Assembly: GCA_018623785.1 (NCBI GenBank)
Contig: JAAZVD010000022.1
Coordinates: 1-11,677 of the forward strand
Origin: Bacteroidota bacterium
Lineage (GTDB): Bacteria > Bacteroidota > Rhodothermia > Rhodothermales > UBA10348
Direction: 5' to 3'
Length of the DNA stretch: 11,677 nt
Both the position numbers and the translations under genes were made by a program. The notes under the pieces were generated by a model that ran no database searches, was not told where the DNA came from, and saw only the letters and a program-made list of their open reading frames with translations. Below are positions 7,147 through 11,677 of the stretch, one piece after another (position 1 is the stretch's first letter; the number at the start of each line of letters is the position of its first letter).

Positions 7147-7153
7147 CTGGATG

Positions 7154-7242
7154 CGGAGAGGGGGGGATTCGAACCCCCGATACGCCGTGAAGCGTATGCC
7201 GGTTTAGCAAACCGGTGGTTTCAGCCACTCACCCACCTCTCC
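7154..7242 (-). tRNA. tRNA-Ser(GCU)
   Basis: This 89-base gene folds into a class II (long variable arm) tRNA that reads AGC/AGU serine codons. The seven-base acceptor stem is formed by 7236-7242 and 7155-7161 (GGAGAGG with CCTCTCC). The anticodon stem is CCGGT/ACCGG with loop TTGCTAA; the anticodon GCT is at 7206-7208. The variable arm has a six-base stem (ATACGC/GCGTAT). The T arm is GGGGG-TTCGAAT-CCCCC. The discriminator base is G, as expected for serine tRNAs. The bases following it are CAT, so the CCA end is not encoded and must be added after transcription. A promoter candidate lies upstream and an intrinsic terminator downstream, so it is probably transcribed alone. Confidence 0.97.
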
Positions 7243-7292
7243 TGGTAGATGCCCAGCATCTGCTGCGTCGGCTAAGCCAGTGCAGGGCGCGA

Positions 7293-7321
7293 AAAATACG
7301 CTTATCCCACACGCAGGTCAA
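7293..7321 (-). promoter_or_regulatory. Probable promoter of tRNA-Ser
   Basis: On the minus strand a -35-like TTGACC (7316-7321) is followed after exactly 17 bases by a -10-like TATTTT (7293-7298). This would start transcription near 7286, about 40 bases before the tRNA 5' end. The leader includes a small perfect hairpin, AGATGC-CCA-GCATCT at 7247-7261. The call rests on the match and position only. Confidence 0.5.
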
Positions 7322-7341
7322 CGAAGAGCGTGTCAAAAGCG

Positions 7342-7368
7342 CCTAGCAAAAAGCAGACTGAAGCTAGG
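7342..7368 (-). terminator. Possible weak terminator after the serine hydrolase gene
   Basis: CCTAGC (7342-7347) and GCTAGG (7363-7368) form a six-base inverted repeat with a 15-base loop. On the minus strand the loop contains TTTTT, and the stem is followed by CGCTTTT. The stem is short and the loop long, so termination here, 70-100 bases after the hydrolase stop, is uncertain. Confidence 0.25.
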
Positions 7369-7440
7369 GGACCATACAGGTGATGGCTGCACGGAGAAAT
7401 TCCGGTTCGCATCGGCGTACCGGGATAGGCACAGGGGCGC

Positions 7441-8706
7441 CTAGTCCAGGATGGATCCGAGAACGATGGAGCGCAATTTGCCGTGATCGTCCAGGCCTGT
7501 AGCCGGCACAACCTGCGTGAAATACACCACGACTAGATCCTCAGCCGGATCTACCCAATACACCGAATGGTAGGCCCCACCCCATCCGTATTCACCAATC
7601 GAACCGGGTGCGCCAAAAGCTCCTACATCGTTCAACACCATGAAGCCCAACCCAAAACCCGCTCCTCGAGCCCAGGGATACTCAATCTGGTCCAGGTGAT
7701 TGACGGTCATCAGGCGAACAGTCGTTGGGGAAAGCAGGCGCACCCCATTCAATTCTCCTTCATTGAGCATCATTTGTAAAAATCGGGCATAGTCGCGGGC
7801 AGTAGACAGAAGTCCTGCACCGCCAGAAAAGCTGGTACGAGGGCCATACACATAGGCACCTTGGGCTTCCATCGCACTTTCTTCGGGCGAACGAACCAAC
7901 CCGTCTTCCGTCAAGGAGTAAACGACAGCCAGTCGATCACGTTTGTGCTCCGGGAGATAGAAATGGGTATCGCGCATGTCCAATGGCTCAAACACGTTAT
8001 CCCGGAGAAACTCATTCAGAGCTTGCCCCGACACCACCTCAATCAGAGCACCGAGGATGTCGGTGTTGTAGCCGTATACGTAGCTCTCGCCCGGATGGGC
8101 GTCCATCGGCAAAGCGGCCATCCGCCGTACTGTCTGTCGGATGGGCTCCTCCCGGTGTCCGAAATACCATCCCTGAATACCAGCAGCGGCCCATTCATCG
8201 GCGCCAGGGCCGTATCCGTATCCGATTCCCGCGGTGTGGAGCAGCAGGTGCCGAATGGTAATCGGTCGATCCGCAGGGACGACCGTATACCCATCACCGT
8301 CAGGGACTGCTACCGTTGATTCCGCATATTCCGGAAGGTACTTGCTCAGAGGGTCACTGATGAGCAGATGACCTCTCTCTTGGAGCATCAAAACGCCAAC
8401 GCTCACGATGGCTTTGGTCTGGGAGGCGATCCGAAAAATGGCATCTGGTGCCATTTCTGATGCTTCCTCCCGGTCCTGATAACCCACTGCCGATTCATGG
8501 ACCACGTGTCCATCCCGCACGATGGAAACCACGGCTCCCGGAAGCAGTCCGTCATCCGTATACCCCTGCAGCAGCGTGGTTAACGCTCCCAACCGCTCAG
8601 ACGACATACCAAAGTCTTCAGGAATCCCGGTCGGGAGTTCCTGCCCCATCACCGGCTGAAGCATCATCAGTGCCAGTACAGAGATACACCAAAGCCTTCG
8701 ATTCAT
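7441..8706 (-). CDS. Secreted serine hydrolase of the beta-lactamase (class C / penicillin-binding-protein-like) family
   Basis: The 421-residue protein belongs to the serine beta-lactamase-like superfamily, which includes class C beta-lactamases, D-aminopeptidases and EstB-type esterases; its own substrate is not evident. A signal peptide covers about 1-21 (hydrophobic CISVLALMMLQPVM, likely cut before QELP). The nucleophile motif Ser95-Gln-Thr-Lys98 is present (FRIASQTK). The catalytic tyrosine region is YVYGYNTD at 209-216, with Tyr211 or Tyr213 as the general base. The third motif appears as GWGGAYHSVYWVDP at 374-387 rather than KTG, which fits the esterase/peptidase branch better than a true beta-lactamase. 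DPLSKYLPEY and ITIRHLLLHTAGI are typical family segments. It lies 71 bases downstream of the large TonB-dependent receptor on the same strand, so co-transcription is plausible. No clear Shine-Dalgarno sequence precedes ATG 8706. Confidence 0.92.
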   Translation of the reverse strand: MNRRLWCISVLALMMLQPVMGQELPTGIPEDFGMSSERLGALTTLLQGYTDDGLLPGAVVSIVRDGHVVHESAVGYQDREEASEMAPDAIFRIASQTKAIVSVGVLMLQERGHLLISDPLSKYLPEYAESTVAVPDGDGYTVVPADRPITIRHLLLHTAGIGYGYGPGADEWAAAGIQGWYFGHREEPIRQTVRRMAALPMDAHPGESYVYGYNTDILGALIEVVSGQALNEFLRDNVFEPLDMRDTHFYLPEHKRDRLAVVYSLTEDGLVRSPEESAMEAQGAYVYGPRTSFSGGAGLLSTARDYARFLQMMLNEGELNGVRLLSPTTVRLMTVNHLDQIEYPWARGAGFGLGFMVLNDVGAFGAPGSIGEYGWGGAYHSVYWVDPAEDLVVVYFTQVVPATGLDDHGKLRSIVLGSILD

Positions 8707-8777
8707 GTTGCGGTACTTAAAGAATTGATGTGGGAGCGTACTCTCACTCAGAGAACAGCGATCAGGGTCGTATAGCT

Positions 8778-11677
8778 CTAGAATGCGTAGCGGAATCCTA
8801 GGTCAATCGTCCTTCCATAGTTCTGCCTCGAACTGACTGATCTAGCCACATTCAGCATCTCATTGATGTCCTCTGAACTGGTGATGTTGCTCACATTCAG
8901 ATAGAGATCCATTCCTTTGACCGGAAGCGTCTGCTTGATGGACAGATCGTACCGCCGAAAAGCGGCCGATGCCTGCCGGAGCTCTGGCCAGAAATTGGTC
9001 TGACGGAAAATGTCCGATCGGTGGATCATGGAGACGCGCGCTGAAAAGCCTCGGTAGTCATATCCCACGGACATATTCATGATGTGGTTGGGCTGATCGA
9101 TAAGACGATCCACGTAAATCGAGTCCACATTGACGCTTCCGACGCGAAGCGGCGGACCATAATCGATTTGAAATTCGATGACGGTGCGCGGGTATTTGAC
9201 CTCTGATTCTGTCACGGTGTAGTTGGCGTTGAAGACCAAACCGCTGAGAAAGCTCGGCAGGTACCAAAACCGTGTTTGATAATCCAGCTCGATTCCCGAA
9301 AGAGTGACATCATTCGGATTGTTGGATACGTAGTTCTGGATGAATCCCTTCTCCAACTCCTCAGGTACCCCGTACAGTTCGGGATCTTCGATGTATCGAC
9401 GTCCGCTCGAATAGATCAGATCAGAAATATTCTTTCTGAAGTACCCGGCACTGATAAACCCGATGTAGTTCTGCGTTACCGAAACACTCAGGTCGATATT
9501 TTCAGAGACAGCGGGTACAATGTTCGGATTTCGATAATTGACTGATTTGGAAGCTCCAACGTAGTTGGCCAAAGGAATCAAGTCCGTGTAGCTAGGCCGG
9601 CTCAATGTCCGTGTCTTGGCAAAACGCAATTCCAACCCATCCACCGGCCTCAACCGAACAAACAGGGCCGGCAGCATGAATACATTCTCGCGCTCCCGTT
9701 CGACCTTTTCGTAACTGCTGAAGGAGAAACTCGGGATGTTATCCGCCCATCCTTGCCATGCCGTGTAGGCAGTTTTGTTTTTCTCCCAGCGGACTCCCGA
9801 AACAATATTCAATCTGGGGCCGACATCCATATCTGCCATGGCGTAGCCAGCCAGATAGTTTTCCTCTCCGGTATAATCGAACAGGTTAGAGTTGGTCTGA
9901 TGAAAGGTATGTGCAATATCCTCCCAATAACCTGCATTGCTGAAGTTCTCCGCCATGTAGTCGAAGACTTCGCGAGCAAAACCCAGCTCTGGAAATGGAC
10001 CCAGGGTGTAGTCACCGTTAAAAAACCCCTCACTGGAGTAATCTTCATCCACAAAAGGACCGATTGGGAATCGACGGACTCCGTAGCCGAGTGGAACATC
10101 GCCCAGTTCTTCAAAGGTTTCTGACAAGCCTTCCATGGCTCCGCCTGGTGCATTGTTCAACCTCCCGTATTGGCTCCCGCGATCATAGTCCCGAGACTTT
10201 CTACGGTTTTTCGCACCTACCTTGATGGCGCCTGACAGGTTGTTCGCGAGCCGAATATCATAGCTCAGATCCAGGCGAACCGTCCGGTCGCGTTCTTCGG
10301 TGTCATCCAGGTCCAGACTGTACGTATCCGGCCACATCGCCGTCTCGTTGTCATTGATGAGACTCTGAACGGTGGCCGCACTCTCACCGAGCGGATTCGC
10401 CGTGAACGCCTGCTCTTGATTGAAGCGGAAATAAAAGTCGTCCAGCTTCTGGATGGAGATCGCTCTGGAGAACGATGCAGATACGTTCAGTTTTTTTGCA
10501 ATCGTCTGCTCGTACTCGAGAATGTGCGTCTTTACTCTGGTCTCGACATCAGCATCTCCTGTAGTGAGGCTACGCGTCCGAGCGCCCAGTCCATAAGACT
10601 CAAAACGGGAGATTCTGTCTGATTGGATCGAGCTGGAGAGAAAACTATAGCTGACATTTCCGTTGGGAATCCTCACATCGGCGACAAATAATCCATTTGT
10701 CCGATCGTTCAATCTCGAAATGTCATACAACTGAAATCCGGTGGAACGGAGGGCGTTCAAGGAGTCCAACTGTGCATTGGGATTGGTGTAGGAGGCACCC
10801 AATTCGTACGAGCTCCGATCTCTTTTTTCCAGATCAATCAGGCCGAGTACACCCACTCGTTCCTCCCAAAACCGATTGCTGGACGTAAAGACAAACTTGT
10901 AGTCGTCGTACGAGTCGCGTAAATCATTGTACATGGTTTGCGCGATGAGTCGTGAATTGAAGCCTGATTCAGCTTTCTTGAGTTTGAAGTTGACTGTTCC
11001 ACCAAGCACATCAGCGTCCTGGTCGGGCGTTCCAGCCTTTGTCACTTCAATACCTTCCAGCATGTATTGGGAAACCATGCTGAGGTCAGTACTGCGGTTG
11101 GAAGAGTCGGTTGCGGCAAGGCGTACTCCATTGACCGAAACGGCATTGTATTTAGGGGAGAGACCGCGAACGACGACCTTGTTTCCCTCGCCACCCTCGC
11201 GCTGAACCGTAATCCCCGGAATACGCGATACTGATTCAGCAGCATTGGCATCCGGCAACTCTTCAATCCTGTCAGAGGAGACAATGTTGACCAGCGACTT
11301 TTCGGACAACTGCCGGTTGATAGCTGCGAGCTGTCCTTGCGCTTGGGCGGTCACGACGATCTCAGCCCCTTCCAACTCGGTGTACACCAGTTCGAAATCC
11401 CGAACGATGTCGACTCCCGGACTAACGACAAGTGTATCCCTGATAGAGGCGTAGCCGATATATCCGGCTTCGATCACATAGGTACCGGCTTTGACATTGG
11501 GAATGAGATATTTCCCGTCAAAGTTGGTGGCAGACCCAAGGCTTGTACCTTTCAGCACAACATGAGCCCCGACCAATTCATCCCCGGTCTGCTCATCAAT
11601 CACCGTACCCTGAATACTTGCAGATTGTGCAAATGAAGTATGCACCGCGAAGCTCAGAAACAGGAATGCGGCCAAGA
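8778..11677 (-). CDS. Large TonB-dependent receptor, 5' end outside window
   Basis: About 965 residues of an outer-membrane TonB-dependent transporter are present; the substrate is unknown. The first visible residues (AAFLFLSFAVHTSFA, then QSAS) are the hydrophobic core and cleavage site of a signal peptide. The positively charged n-region is missing, so the true start lies beyond base 11677; the TTG at 11673-11675 is not a likely start. A CarboxypepD_reg-like domain covers about 20-105 (IQGTVIDEQTGDELVGAHVVLKG, FDGKYLIPNVKAGTYVIEAGYIGY). The plug is at about 125-235, with ELPDANAAESVSRIPGITVQ, VVVRGLSPKYNAVSVNG and DQDADVLGGTVNFKLK, a signature of the roughly 900-1000-residue receptor group related to the TonB-Xanth-Caul type. 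The remainder is barrel, ending in DLGFRYAF with the C-terminal Phe expected for BAM recognition. No SusD-like gene is adjacent; a serine hydrolase follows after 71 bases. Confidence 0.93.
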   Translation of the reverse strand, partial: LAAFLFLSFAVHTSFAQSASIQGTVIDEQTGDELVGAHVVLKGTSLGSATNFDGKYLIPNVKAGTYVIEAGYIGYASIRDTLVVSPGVDIVRDFELVYTELEGAEIVVTAQAQGQLAAINRQLSEKSLVNIVSSDRIEELPDANAAESVSRIPGITVQREGGEGNKVVVRGLSPKYNAVSVNGVRLAATDSSNRSTDLSMVSQYMLEGIEVTKAGTPDQDADVLGGTVNFKLKKAESGFNSRLIAQTMYNDLRDSYDDYKFVFTSSNRFWEERVGVLGLIDLEKRDRSSYELGASYTNPNAQLDSLNALRSTGFQLYDISRLNDRTNGLFVADVRIPNGNVSYSFLSSSIQSDRISRFESYGLGARTRSLTTGDADVETRVKTHILEYEQTIAKKLNVSASFSRAISIQKLDDFYFRFNQEQAFTANPLGESAATVQSLINDNETAMWPDTYSLDLDDTEERDRTVRLDLSYDIRLANNLSGAIKVGAKNRRKSRDYDRGSQYGRLNNAPGGAMEGLSETFEELGDVPLGYGVRRFPIGPFVDEDYSSEGFFNGDYTLGPFPELGFAREVFDYMAENFSNAGYWEDIAHTFHQTNSNLFDYTGEENYLAGYAMADMDVGPRLNIVSGVRWEKNKTAYTAWQGWADNIPSFSFSSYEKVERERENVFMLPALFVRLRPVDGLELRFAKTRTLSRPSYTDLIPLANYVGASKSVNYRNPNIVPAVSENIDLSVSVTQNYIGFISAGYFRKNISDLIYSSGRRYIEDPELYGVPEELEKGFIQNYVSNNPNDVTLSGIELDYQTRFWYLPSFLSGLVFNANYTVTESEVKYPRTVIEFQIDYGPPLRVGSVNVDSIYVDRLIDQPNHIMNMSVGYDYRGFSARVSMIHRSDIFRQTNFWPELRQASAAFRRYDLSIKQTLPVKGMDLYLNVSNITSSEDINEMLNVARSVSSRQNYGRTIDLGFRYAF

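Larger units (their letters stand above)
6889..7153. other. Structured, GC-rich spacer between tRNA-Ser and hisF
   Basis: This stretch holds no supported gene. It carries the tRNA terminator at its right end, a nested hairpin at 7061-7118, a 15-base direct repeat (6948-6962 and 6995-7009), a 9-base tandem duplication (ACGCTCGCT, ACGCTCGCG at 6985-7002), and an inverted repeat CCCCACC/GGTGGGG (6941-6947 with 6975-6981). The hisF promoter should lie here, because a terminator separates hisF from the tRNA, but I could not identify convincing -35/-10 elements. The short reading frames across it look like chance. Confidence 0.6.

Noticed and set aside
7302..7511. Minus-strand 69-codon frame at the end of the serine hydrolase gene
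   Set aside because: It overlaps the hydrolase end in another frame and runs through the tRNA promoter region; its sequence has no protein-like pattern.

Overview
The window looks like a chromosomal segment of a moderately GC-rich Gram-negative bacterium of the FCB group (Bacteroidota, Rhodothermota or Balneolota; I favour a Rhodothermales-like lineage). The reasons are two TonB-dependent receptors that start with a carboxypeptidase-regulatory-like domain, a DUF4249-type lipoprotein directly behind one of them, lipoproteins with clear lipoboxes, a fused HisIE, and mostly weak Shine-Dalgarno signals. The lineage is an inference from gene families, not from a marker gene.

Layout, left to right: (1) the N-terminal half of uvrB on the minus strand, running off the left edge; (2) a divergently transcribed lipoprotein of the Amidohydro_2 metal-dependent hydrolase family on the plus strand; (3) a short convergent gap made of about five degenerate 20-bp tandem repeats, the last of which form the end of the neighbouring coding sequence; (4) a tightly packed minus-strand run, read as hisF > hisIE > TonB-dependent receptor > DUF4249-like lipoprotein, in which every junction overlaps; (5) a structured, repeat-rich spacer, a tRNA-Ser(GCU) with an intrinsic terminator and a plausible sigma70-type promoter; (6) a secreted serine hydrolase of the beta-lactamase/class C family on the minus strand; (7) a large TonB-dependent receptor on the minus strand whose extreme N-terminus lies beyond the right edge.

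How it fits together: uvrB (nucleotide excision repair) and hisF/hisIE (histidine biosynthesis) are core housekeeping genes. The rest is envelope biology: two outer-membrane active transporters, each with a co-directional downstream partner (a surface or periplasmic lipoprotein for one, a secreted serine hydrolase for the other), and a lipid-anchored amidohydrolase. Only two of the histidine genes are here, and hisA/hisH are not adjacent. Overlapping junctions tie a receptor/lipoprotein pair to biosynthetic genes, which is the most notable gene arrangement in the window. I did not find a CRISPR array, phage, transposase, defence cassette or any clearly new system. The most unusual non-coding signals are the 20-bp tandem repeat at about 2161-2260 and the nested, mutually exclusive hairpins between the tRNA and hisF.
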